DNA of 64,000 bases, taken from Flavobacterium sp. DG2-3. GTDB taxonomy: Bacteria > Bacteroidota > Bacteroidia > Flavobacteriales > Flavobacteriaceae. The stretch covers positions 1 through 64,000 of the forward strand of contig NZ_JAVAMB010000002.1 of NCBI RefSeq assembly GCF_030730925.1. The letters run 5' to 3'. The translations under genes were made by a program, and so were the position numbers. The notes under the pieces are model-generated. The model was given only the letters and a program-made list of their open reading frames with translations, was not told the DNA's origin and did no database searches. Shown here one piece after another: positions 25,110 through 32,520 of the stretch (position 1 is the first letter of the stretch; each line of letters starts with the position of its first letter).

Positions 25110-25180
25110 CTAGCCCCGATAGAAGTGGAAATCCTTTTGTGCCGGGGTTCGGCACAAAAGATTGTAACGGATAGCGGGAC
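25110..25180 (+). ncRNA. Structured RNA-like dispersed element, copy A (Flavo-1-like)
   Basis: CTAGCCCCGATAGAAGTGG, ATCC, then the hairpin CTTTTGTGCCG/CGGCACAAAAG, then AT...CGGATAGCGGGA. CCCG near the 5' end can pair with CGGG near the 3' end. Two other copies (27324-27409 and 46486-46571, both minus strand) keep the conserved blocks while the hairpin sequence changes with pairing retained. It resembles the flavobacterial Flavo-1 RNA motif as I remember it; this identity is unverified. It lies 96 bp after the stop of the propeller gene, same strand, and upstream of the rpsA promoter. Confidence 0.6.
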
Positions 25181-25246
25181 TAAACGTCTTGAAAACCCGA
25201 ATTCTCGTGCTTCTAATCAATCTACTGATAATCATATCGGTTTTGT

Positions 25247-25277
25247 TTTGTTAATTCAGAAAAATGTAGTAATTTTG
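25247..25277 (+). promoter_or_regulatory. rpsA promoter, Bacteroidota type
   Basis: TTTG at 25247-25250, a 19-nt spacer, and TAATTTTG at 25270-25277 match the primary sigma factor consensus exactly. Transcription would begin near 25284, leaving a leader of about 110 nt before the ATG. Confidence 0.8.
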
Positions 25278-25396
25278 CAGTCCTTTTGGCAGAGAAGAGT
25301 TTCCATTAGGAATCAACCATTTATGTAAAACAACTTCTGTATTTTCTATCGCATAGAGAAACTCGAGAAAAGCAGAATACAAATTTTTTTATCAGC

Positions 25397-27175
25397 ATGT
25401 CTGAACAATTAAAATCACAAGAAGAGTTTTTAGCAAATTTTAACTGGCATAACTTCCAAGAAGGAATTGATGCAGTAGATGAGAAAAACTTACAAGAGTT
25501 TGAAGAACTAGTATCAAAAACTTTCATCGCTACAGATCAAGAAGAAGTAGTTGAAGGTGTTGTTGTTAGAATTACAGATAGAGACGTTATCGTTGATATC
25601 AATGCTAAATCTGAAGGTGTTATTTCTTTAAACGAATTCCGTTACAACCCTAACTTAAAAGTTGGTGACAAAGTAGAAGTATTAATCGACATCCGTGAGG
25701 ACAAAACAGGTCAATTAGTATTATCTCACAGAAAAGCACGTACTATTAAGTCTTGGGATAGAGTTATTGCAGCTAATGAAACTGGAGAAATCGTTAACGG
25801 TTTTGTTAAATGTAGAACTAAAGGAGGTATGATCGTTGACGTATTCGGTATCGAGGCGTTCTTACCAGGATCTCAAATTGACGTTAAGCCAATTAGAGAC
25901 TACGATGTATATGTAAACAAAATGATGGAATTCAAAGTGGTAAAAATCAACCACGAATTCAAAAACGTTGTTGTATCTCACAAAGCTCTTATCGAAGCTG
26001 ACATTGAAGTACAGAAAAAAGAGATCATCGGTCAATTACAAAAAGGACAAGTATTAGAAGGTGTTGTTAAAAACATTACTTCTTATGGTGTGTTCATTGA
26101 CTTAGGTGGTGTTGACGGATTAATTCACATTACTGACCTTTCTTGGAGTAGAATCAACCACCCAAGTGAAGTTCTTGAATTAGACCAAAAATTAAACGTT
26201 GTAATCCTTGATTTCGATGATGAGAAAACAAGAATTCAATTAGGATTGAAACAATTAAACGCTCACCCATGGGATGCTTTAGATGCTAACTTAACTGTTG
26301 GTGATAAAGTTAAAGGTAAAGTAGTTGTAATCGCTGATTACGGTGCATTTATCGAAGTTGCTGAAGGTGTTGAAGGTTTAATCCACGTTTCAGAAATGTC
26401 ATGGTCAACTCACTTACGTTCTGCTCAAGATTTCGTAAAAGTTGGAGATGTTGTTGAGGCAGTTATCTTAACTCTTGACAGAGACGATCGTAAGATGTCA
26501 TTAGGTATCAAACAATTGACTCAAGATCCATGGACTGACATTACTTCTAAATACCCAGTAGGTTCTAAACATACAGGTATCGTTAGAAACTTTACAAACT
26601 TTGGTATTTTCGTAGAATTAGAAGAAGGAATTGATGGATTAATCTACATCTCTGACTTATCTTGGACTAAGAAAATTAAACACCCATCTGAGTTTGTAAA
26701 CGTTGGTGAAAAACTTGATGTTGTAGTATTAGAATTAGATGTTGAAGGACGTAAATTATCTTTAGGTCACAAACAAACTACTGCTAATCCTTGGGATCAG
26801 TACGAAGATTCTTTCGCTGTAGGAACTATCCACAACGGTGAGATTTCTGAAATCGTTGACAAAGGAGCTACTGTAGAATTCGGAGATGATATCGTTGCTT
26901 TCATTCCAACTCGTCACCTTGAAAAAGAAGACGGAAAGAAATTGAAAAAAGGCGATACAGCTGATTTCAAAGTAATTGAATTCAACAAAGAATTCAAAAG
27001 AGTAGTTGCTTCTCACACTGCTATCTTCAGAGAAGAAGAAGAGAAAAACGTGAAAGCTGCTGCTGAAAATACTTTATCTAACTCTACTACTAATGCACCA
27101 GCTGCGACTTTAGGAGATAACAATGATGTATTAGCTGCATTAAAAGCTAAAATGGAAAAAACTGAGAAAAAATAA
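25397..27175 (+). CDS. rpsA: 30S ribosomal protein S1
   Basis: 592-residue RNA-binding ribosomal protein needed for initiation on mRNAs, especially important where Shine-Dalgarno pairing is not used. Six S1 (OB-fold) repeats are visible, beginning at GVVVRITDRDVIVDI, GFVKCRTKGGMIVDV, GVVKNITSYGVFIDL, GKVVVIADYGAFIEV, GIVRNFTNFGIFVEL and GEISEIVDKGATVEF. Repeats 3-5 show the strongest consensus (DGLIHITDLSW). The C-terminal 40 residues are a low-complexity charged tail. Many AAC, GAC and TTC codons, unlike its neighbours, suggest high expression. It has its own promoter and terminator. Confidence 0.97.
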   Translation: MSEQLKSQEEFLANFNWHNFQEGIDAVDEKNLQEFEELVSKTFIATDQEEVVEGVVVRITDRDVIVDINAKSEGVISLNEFRYNPNLKVGDKVEVLIDIREDKTGQLVLSHRKARTIKSWDRVIAANETGEIVNGFVKCRTKGGMIVDVFGIEAFLPGSQIDVKPIRDYDVYVNKMMEFKVVKINHEFKNVVVSHKALIEADIEVQKKEIIGQLQKGQVLEGVVKNITSYGVFIDLGGVDGLIHITDLSWSRINHPSEVLELDQKLNVVILDFDDEKTRIQLGLKQLNAHPWDALDANLTVGDKVKGKVVVIADYGAFIEVAEGVEGLIHVSEMSWSTHLRSAQDFVKVGDVVEAVILTLDRDDRKMSLGIKQLTQDPWTDITSKYPVGSKHTGIVRNFTNFGIFVELEEGIDGLIYISDLSWTKKIKHPSEFVNVGEKLDVVVLELDVEGRKLSLGHKQTTANPWDQYEDSFAVGTIHNGEISEIVDKGATVEFGDDIVAFIPTRHLEKEDGKKLKKGDTADFKVIEFNKEFKRVVASHTAIFREEEEKNVKAAAENTLSNSTTNAPAATLGDNNDVLAALKAKMEKTEKK

Positions 27176-27197
27176 TTCTTAGCTTTTTTATAAATAG

Positions 27198-27228
27198 AAA
27201 GTCCCACATCACTGTGGGACTTTTTTTT
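27198..27228 (+). terminator. Terminator after rpsA
   Basis: AAGTCCCACA pairs with TGTGGGACTT with a 4-base loop and T8. Confidence 0.9.
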
Positions 27229-27255
27229 GTTTTTTACATTTGTTTCAAGTTTCAG

Positions 27256-27283
27256 GTTGTCACGCTGAGCGAAGTCGAAGCGC
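27256..27283 (+). repeat. Half copy of a CTGAGCGAAGTCGAAG dispersed repeat
   Basis: TTGTCACGCTGAGCGAAGTC continuing GAAGCGC matches the left arm of the full palindrome at 41255-41316 with few changes. Confidence 0.75.
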
Positions 27284-27323
27284 ATTTCTATTGGAATTTT
27301 AAAACTATAATAATTGATTTTTT

Positions 27324-27409
27324 TTAGAAGCTATTTCCCGCTATCCGTTGCAATCTTTTACTTTTTAAAGAAAAAAGTAAAAGGATTTTCACTTCTATCG
27401 GGGCTAGGG
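27324..27409 (-). ncRNA. Structured RNA-like dispersed element, copy B
   Basis: Read on the minus strand it has CTAGCCCCGATAGAAGTG, ATCC, the hairpin CTTTTACTTTTT/AAAAGTAAAAG with a different sequence from copy A, then GAT..CAACGGATAGCGGGA and the tail AGCTTCTAAAAA. The CCCG/CGGG outer pairing is the same as in copy A. It begins 26 nt downstream of the stop of the ExbD-like gene on the same strand, so it would sit in that gene's 3' untranslated region. Confidence 0.6.
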
Positions 27410-27434
27410 ACTTGTTTTCAAAATAAATCTATTC

Positions 27435-27959
27435 TTATTTTGATGCCAATAATTTTGTTTCTTCTGGAGTGAACTCATTTACAATGGCATAAGTGTCTAT
27501 TTTTGTAATTTCCATTTCATCTAGAATATCAACTAGATTTTTAAAATTGCTTTTTTTACTTGGTTTGATAATTACAATAGGCCCATTCTTTGGCTTTCCA
27601 ATTGAAGCAGAATACTCCAGAATATTTTTTCTTTTTTGTAACAATTCTTTTCTAATGCCATTTTGACCATATATTATCTCTTTCGGTATTTCCAATGGAA
27701 ATTCTAATAAACCTGAATAAGTTATTATTTTGTTATTATCATCTAGTAATATCGTATAAATTCGGGTTTCGTCCACACATCCAGGATGACAATCATCACA
27801 GTCATTATTTGGAAGGCTTAAATCCACAGCTTTTGGTTTTCTCAATTCAATCGTAACCATAAAAAATATAATCAGCAGAAAAGAAACGCTGACCATGGCA
27901 GTTAAATCAACTCTTGAATTTAACTTTCTACTTCTAACTTTTTGAGGAAGATTTTTCAT
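27435..27959 (-). CDS. ExbD/TolR-like biopolymer transport protein, copy 1
   Basis: 174 residues. A short basic N-terminus is followed by one transmembrane helix VDLTAMVSVSFLLIIFFMVT (about 17-36). Its Asp near residue 18 is the position used for proton-driven energising in ExbD/TolR. The periplasmic part (37-174) ends in KPSKKSNFKNLVDILDEMEI, as in ExbD. It forms TonB- or Tol-type motors with an ExbB/TolQ partner, but no such gene is nearby. It lies 11 bp after its twin. A DCDDCHPGC segment after the helix is cysteine-rich. Confidence 0.85.
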   Translation of the reverse strand: MKNLPQKVRSRKLNSRVDLTAMVSVSFLLIIFFMVTIELRKPKAVDLSLPNNDCDDCHPGCVDETRIYTILLDDNNKIITYSGLLEFPLEIPKEIIYGQNGIRKELLQKRKNILEYSASIGKPKNGPIVIIKPSKKSNFKNLVDILDEMEITKIDTYAIVNEFTPEETKLLASK

Positions 27960-27970
27960 AAGATTAAGGT

Positions 27971-28498
27971 TTAATTGGAAGCTAATAATTTTTCTTCTTC
28001 TGGAGAAAACTGGTCAACGATGAGATAAGATTTAATTCCTGTTATTTTAATTTCATCTAGAATATCAACCAAATTGCCATAGTTTGACTTTTTACTTGGT
28101 TTAATAACTACCTCGACACCTCTTCCTGGTTTTCCTAAATTAGCTGAATAAGCCAACACATTGTTATTTCTTCTAAATAATTCTTTACGAATACCATTTC
28201 TGCCAAACGCGACTTCTTTCGGAGCTTCAATTGGAACAAATAATAATCCTGAGTACGTAATTATCTTGTTGTCCTTATCGAGGAGTATTGTCATCGTTCT
28301 ATTTTCGTCAGGTTTACCACATTCTACTATCGGTCCGCATCCTTCATTATAAATGGGATATTCTATAAGTCTAGATTTTCTCAATTCAATCGTAACCATA
28401 AAAAATATAATCAGCAAAAAAGAAACGCTGACCATTGCTGTTAAATCAACTCTCGAACTTAACTTTTTACTTCTAACTTTTTGAGGCAGGTTTTTCAT
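27971..28498 (-). CDS. ExbD/TolR-like biopolymer transport protein, copy 2
   Basis: 175 residues. It is nearly identical to the downstream copy over residues 1-40, including at DNA level, and about half identical afterwards. The same Asp-bearing transmembrane helix and the same periplasmic ILDEIKITGIKSYLIVDQFSPEEEKLLAS end are present. The segment after the helix (YPIYNEGCGPIVECG) differs completely from copy 1. It is the first gene of the pair. Two ExbD paralogues in tandem are common in Bacteroidota motors, which can contain unlike subunits. Confidence 0.85.
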   Translation of the reverse strand: MKNLPQKVRSKKLSSRVDLTAMVSVSFLLIIFFMVTIELRKSRLIEYPIYNEGCGPIVECGKPDENRTMTILLDKDNKIITYSGLLFVPIEAPKEVAFGRNGIRKELFRRNNNVLAYSANLGKPGRGVEVVIKPSKKSNYGNLVDILDEIKITGIKSYLIVDQFSPEEEKLLASN

Positions 28499-28698
28499 AG
28501 TAAATGAATTTTTACTAAAGTTAATAATAAAATAGTAACGAAAATGACTTCAATTTCATAAAATGCTAAAAAATATTTTAAACTGTAAAGCCTTGTGATA
28601 AAAGAGATTTATATGATTTCATAAAATTATATTCCAACTTTATAAAACCAAAGAGCGTTTTAAGGCGTAAATGAGCTTATAACTTAAAATCATTAAAT

Positions 28699-29256
28699 AT
28701 GAAAACTAGAAAATTTTTAGCTCTTGCAGTTTTAGCTTTAGGATTTGCATTTACATCAAATGCACAAAAATCGGTAATGGTTGGTGGCGCAGCGATGTAT
28801 CCAAATAAAAATATTATAGAAAATGCTGTAAATTCAAAAGACCATACGACTTTGGTTGCAGCAGTAAAAGCGGCAGATTTGGTAGAAACTTTGAAAGGGA
28901 AAGGTCCTTTTACTGTTTTTGCTCCAACAAATGCTGCATTTGATAAATTGCCAAAAGGAACTGTAGAATCTCTTTTAAAACCAGAAAATAAAAAAATGCT
29001 TCAAACGATCTTGACCTATCATGTGGTTGCAGGTAAAATGAATTCGTCTGATATCGCAGCTGCAATTAAAGAAGGAAAAGGTAAAGCAACTTTGAAAACG
29101 GTTAGTGGCGGTTCATTAACTGCTTGGATGAAAGGGAAAGATTTATATATCAGTGATGAGAATGGAAACAAAGCAAAAGTGACTATCGCAGACGTTAATC
29201 AGTCGAATGGTGTGATTCATGTTGTAGACGCTGTTTTGCTTCCGAAAAACAAATAA
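28699..29256 (+). CDS. Secreted fasciclin (FAS1) domain protein
   Basis: 185 residues: a signal peptide (1-22, ending TSNAQ) and a single FAS1 domain. The H1 motif KGPFTVFAPTNAAFDKLPKG is near 72-91. The YHVVAGKM segment near 112 and the H2-like end NGVIHVVDAVLLP near 170-182 are intact. FAS1 domains mediate adhesion or protein contacts at cell surfaces. It is predicted to be secreted or periplasmic. The 200 bp upstream holds no repeat and no promoter I can defend. Confidence 0.93.
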   Translation: MKTRKFLALAVLALGFAFTSNAQKSVMVGGAAMYPNKNIIENAVNSKDHTTLVAAVKAADLVETLKGKGPFTVFAPTNAAFDKLPKGTVESLLKPENKKMLQTILTYHVVAGKMNSSDIAAAIKEGKGKATLKTVSGGSLTAWMKGKDLYISDENGNKAKVTIADVNQSNGVIHVVDAVLLPKNK

Positions 29257-29268
29257 ATTCCAAATAAT

Positions 29269-29313
29269 AAATTCCAAATTCCAAGCTTAAATTGGAATTT
29301 GGAATTTCTTTTT
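29269..29313 (+). terminator. Terminator after the fasciclin gene, built from AAATTCC repeats
   Basis: AAATTCCAAATTCCAA pairs with TTGGAATTTGGAATTT across a short loop and is followed by CTTTTTTC. Confidence 0.8.
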
Positions 29314-29361
29314 TCTAAGATTTTAAAATTTGGAATTTCAAATTTTGGAATTTTTTAAATT

Positions 29362-30207
29362 TTATTTTTTTGCTGTCAAAGTACTTCCAGCTGAAGCGAT
29401 TACAACACAAATTACAGCCAAAATTTCATAAAAGCTTAAGCTTTCCTGAAGAAATATAAAAGCACAAATAGAGGCTGCTGCAGGTTCTAAACTCATTAAA
29501 ATACTAAAAGTACGCGGCGGAAGTTTTCCTAAAGCTTTCATTTCTAATGTAAACGGAATTGCACTAGATAAAAGAGCAAGCGCAACACCCATTCCGAATA
29601 ATTTTGGCGTTAGATTGGTTAAACCGTTTTCTAGAAAACCAAAAGGCAAAACTAAAAGTGCAGCAAATAACATTCCTGTTGTTACCGCATAACCATCATT
29701 CATTATTTTAGAAATTTTTCCGCCTAAAACGATATAAGCCGTCCAAAATCCACCGGCCATAAGTGCAAACAAAATTCCCCAAGGATCTAAACGGTCATTT
29801 GTCCAAGGTGCGATTAATAATATTCCTATGGCGGCCAATAAAACCCAACAATAGTCAATTAAACGTTTTGAACCTGCTATAGCTAGTAATAATGGTCCAA
29901 CAAATTCTAAAGTTACGGCTAAACCAATCGGAATTCTTTCTATAGCAAAATAGAAAATCAAATTCATTGCTCCTAAAGACAAACCATACGGAATTACAAT
30001 TTTCCATTGCTGTGCTGTTATGGCTTTAAAATTGGGTCTGTAAGCCAATAATAAAATTAATGCCGAAACACCAATACGTATAGATGCCGTACCCGCTGCG
30101 CCAATTGTAGGGAATAATGTTTTTGCAATTGCCGCTCCGCATTGAACACTTATAATAGCTAATAATACGGCAGGAACAGGAGGGAGGCTAATTTCTCGGT
30201 TTTTCAT
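29362..30207 (-). CDS. rhtA: RhtA-like amino acid exporter (EamA/DMT family)
   Basis: 281 residues with 10 hydrophobic helices in two EamA halves. The start region VPAVLLAIISVQCGAAIAKT, then PYGLSLGAMNLIFYFAIERI and PIGLAVTLEFVGPLLLAI, parallel E. coli RhtA, the threonine/homoserine exporter, over its whole length. Substrate assignment is by family. It begins 6 bp after the parvulin-like gene and may be its co-transcribed neighbour, although the functions look unrelated. Confidence 0.85.
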   Translation of the reverse strand: MKNREISLPPVPAVLLAIISVQCGAAIAKTLFPTIGAAGTASIRIGVSALILLLAYRPNFKAITAQQWKIVIPYGLSLGAMNLIFYFAIERIPIGLAVTLEFVGPLLLAIAGSKRLIDYCWVLLAAIGILLIAPWTNDRLDPWGILFALMAGGFWTAYIVLGGKISKIMNDGYAVTTGMLFAALLVLPFGFLENGLTNLTPKLFGMGVALALLSSAIPFTLEMKALGKLPPRTFSILMSLEPAAASICAFIFLQESLSFYEILAVICVVIASAGSTLTAKK

Positions 30208-30213
30208 TTAAGA

Positions 30214-30843
30214 TTAGCTTTTTACTTTTAATATGGTTAATTCTTCAACTATCTGATCTTGATAAGTTTTTAGAGCCACGTAGTACCAATTTTCTTTTGT
30301 AAGATCAATAGTGAAAATGTCATTTTTATTATGTTTTTTAATTGCGGTTTCAAATTCTTTTACCATCGTTCCTTCAGTGAACCATGAAAGGTCGCCATCT
30401 TTTGCAGAATCCATAGTATATTGATTTGCTAGGTCAGAAAATTTAGCACCATTTTTATATTGATTTACAATTTTCTTGCGAAGGTTATTTATAGCTTGCA
30501 AAGACATTTTATTTCCGTCTAAAAATATGTAGCTGACACGAAGAGCTACTGTTTTCCTAGAATCAATGATTTTATAAAGGTTAGTGCCATCTGAAAAGAT
30601 ATCGCCGATAGTTCTGTTTTTAAATATTCTAGAACTTTTGTTCTCGTCTATTTGTGGGGCTATTGTCCAAATTTGAGCATCAATATTTTCATTAACAAGA
30701 ATAAATTGATTGGCTTCATCGATGGAATTGATTGACTTAATTTGATCTTCAATTTTTTGTCCAAAAGCATTCAAACTGCTAAGACATAACATTGATGCTA
30801 AAATAAATGCAATATTTTTAGTGGCGTTTTTAAAGAAAATCAT
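30214..30843 (-). CDS. Exported parvulin-like (PpiC) protein
   Basis: 209 residues with an uncleaved-looking or signal-type N-terminus (to about 29, ending NAFGQ). The region from about 100 to 195 resembles a parvulin peptidyl-prolyl isomerase core: VSYIFLDGN, KIVNQYKNGAKFSDLANQYT, DGDLSWFTEGTMVKEFETAI. The first strand has VSYIF where active parvulins have a His (xxHIL), so isomerase activity is doubtful. It is probably a periplasmic folding helper or a substrate-binding derivative. It abuts the small gene upstream with no spacer. Confidence 0.75.
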   Translation of the reverse strand: MIFFKNATKNIAFILASMLCLSSLNAFGQKIEDQIKSINSIDEANQFILVNENIDAQIWTIAPQIDENKSSRIFKNRTIGDIFSDGTNLYKIIDSRKTVALRVSYIFLDGNKMSLQAINNLRKKIVNQYKNGAKFSDLANQYTMDSAKDGDLSWFTEGTMVKEFETAIKKHNKNDIFTIDLTKENWYYVALKTYQDQIVEELTILKVKS

Positions 30844-30987
30844 TTAATTACCTAAAGCTTTTTTAGTAACATAAGCACGATAGCCAATTATTGCCATTTG
30901 CCATTTTTTTGCTTTTGAAATATCTAAACCTTGTTTGGTAAAACTCGGCAAAAGCATTTTGTTTAGTTTAGCTAATAATTTATACAT
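30844..30987 (-). CDS. 47-residue conserved-looking small basic protein
   Basis: Short ORF starting MYKLLAKLNKMLLPSFTKQG and ending YRAYVTKKALGN, rich in Lys with alternating hydrophobic residues. Its stop sits immediately before the start of the parvulin-like gene, a typical operon junction. A -7 element TATCTTTG on the minus strand at 31004-31011 lies about 17 nt before the ATG, supporting the start. I recall similar small proteins of unknown function in Flavobacteriia. The sequence suggests an amphipathic membrane-surface or RNA-associated peptide, but nothing firm. Confidence 0.7.
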   Translation of the reverse strand: MYKLLAKLNKMLLPSFTKQGLDISKAKKWQMAIIGYRAYVTKKALGN

Positions 30988-31013
30988 GGTAGATTTGTTT
31001 TTTCAAAGATATA

Positions 31014-31046
31014 AAAAAAGACTTTGTGTTTGAAGCAAAGTCTTTT
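31014..31046 (-). terminator. Terminator after serine hydrolase 1
   Basis: On the minus strand AAAAGACTTTG pairs with CAAAGTCTTTT and is followed by T7. Confidence 0.85.
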
Positions 31047-31068
31047 GAGCAGTAAAATGTAAAAGTAT

Positions 31069-32496
31069 TTAAAATTTGAGAATTAGATTTTCATCTCCTT
31101 CAGTTTGTCTATTTATGGCATTTCTAGGAGCTTCCATCCAGCCTGTTTTATTGATGACAAACTTAAAAAGATGAGTCGTGTTTTTTTCAAATTGAGATTT
31201 CGGAATGACCAATTCAAATGTATTTTTGTTTTTCTTTATCATTTGAAAATTCTGGTCGTTTGGATTCCATTTATCGAAAGAACCCGCTATGGATACGCTT
31301 TTAACTAAACTAGAATCTAAATTCTTGTCATGTTCGTAAACAAAAAAAACATTGTCACCAATGATTTTATAGCCATAAATACCGGTTTGTTTTTTATTTT
31401 CGCTCAATAAATCATTAGAAAGTCTTACAATAGCTTCGCCAATTGCATTTCCGGTATTTTCATCACTGATGTTTACAATAATAGAAATGCCTAGTTGACG
31501 TTCGGGATAAACAACTAACATATTTTGAGTTCCGAATGCACCGCCATGTTTCCAGCAGTTTTTTCCGTTTTCGTCAACTTGAATATAATCCCAGAAATAA
31601 CCGTTCCAAGTTGTTGGGCTATTTAGGAGATTTCGTTGCGATTCTTGAACAATTTTATTCTTTGTATTTAGTTCATAATTAATAAATTTAGTTAAGTCAC
31701 CTAAAGTAGATTTTAATCTTCCAGCAGCTCCCCAAAGATTATCTGAAATAGTTGGCATTAAAATTCCTTTGAGATTATAACCATTTGCGATAACAGTATT
31801 TGGACTTAAATTTATACCACTAGATTTCATGTCGAGTTTTGAAAAAATATTTTCCTTCAAAAGGGTTTCATAACTTTTCTGATAGACATTTTCCAAAATA
31901 TGAGCAGTAAGATTAAGGCTACCGTTGCTGTATTTGAATTTAGTTCCAGGCAAAGTATCCAATTTCATAGACTTAAGATCTTCGAAGAATTTTTCGCGAG
32001 TGTACGATTCATCTATTTTTTTGAACGCCAAATAGCTGCTGTCATTTCTATTTTTCCGTAATTCATCAGTATCAGGCAAATCTTTAGCAAAACCAGTTCT
32101 AAAAGAAACCAAATCTTTAATCGTTATTGGCGTTCCGTTGTATTCTAAGTTCGGATAAGAACCTGTAATATATTTTCTGATATCGTCATCAGGATTTAAT
32201 TTTCCTTCCAAAACGGCTTGTGCAGTGAGAAGTCCCGTAAATAATTTGGTTATCGAGGCAACTTCAAAAACAGTATTATTGTTGGCAATATTTTCTTTTC
32301 CTTTATCTATTTCCCCATAATGGCGCGTATAGGTTTTACCATTTTTGACAACGCCAATAGAAATGGAATTTGCTTTTGACTTATTCAAAAGTAATGAAGC
32401 AGTTTTGTCCATTGCTATAAAAATATCTTTTTCGGCTTTGTTTTGCTGAGCGCAAACAGTAAAAGACAAAAATAGAAGTAAGAGATACTTTTTCAT
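31069..32496 (-). CDS. Beta-lactamase-fold serine hydrolase with a C-terminal E-set domain
   Basis: 475 residues with a signal peptide (to about 16). The class C beta-lactamase/DD-peptidase-like domain (about 25-375) has the nucleophile in SITKLF (Ser about 81), the YSN motif in FKYSNGSLN (about 195) and HGGAFG near 318 in the place of the KTG box. Residues about 395-475 read SIAGSFDKWNP...FKFVINKTGWM, resembling the AMPK-beta/CBM48 glycogen-binding E-set. The family includes esterases, D-aminopeptidases and beta-lactamases, so the substrate is open. It lies 24 bp after the second hydrolase. Confidence 0.85.
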   Translation of the reverse strand: MKKYLLLLFLSFTVCAQQNKAEKDIFIAMDKTASLLLNKSKANSISIGVVKNGKTYTRHYGEIDKGKENIANNNTVFEVASITKLFTGLLTAQAVLEGKLNPDDDIRKYITGSYPNLEYNGTPITIKDLVSFRTGFAKDLPDTDELRKNRNDSSYLAFKKIDESYTREKFFEDLKSMKLDTLPGTKFKYSNGSLNLTAHILENVYQKSYETLLKENIFSKLDMKSSGINLSPNTVIANGYNLKGILMPTISDNLWGAAGRLKSTLGDLTKFINYELNTKNKIVQESQRNLLNSPTTWNGYFWDYIQVDENGKNCWKHGGAFGTQNMLVVYPERQLGISIIVNISDENTGNAIGEAIVRLSNDLLSENKKQTGIYGYKIIGDNVFFVYEHDKNLDSSLVKSVSIAGSFDKWNPNDQNFQMIKKNKNTFELVIPKSQFEKNTTHLFKFVINKTGWMEAPRNAINRQTEGDENLILKF

Positions 32497-32520
32497 TTTG
32501 GTTACTATTTTAATTGATTT

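Larger units (their letters stand above)
25014..25396. other. 383-bp intergenic region before rpsA
   Basis: In order it contains a chimeric palindrome (25040-25070), a structured RNA-like element (25110-25180) and the rpsA promoter with a long leader (25247-25396). An 79-codon open frame at 25089-25328 runs through the RNA-like element and the promoter and is not regarded as a gene. Confidence 0.8.

Noticed and set aside
25089..25328. 79-codon open frame on the plus strand upstream of rpsA
   Set aside because: It runs through the conserved RNA-like element and the rpsA promoter, its peptide has no recognisable fold, and the frame would not be kept in the other copies of the element.
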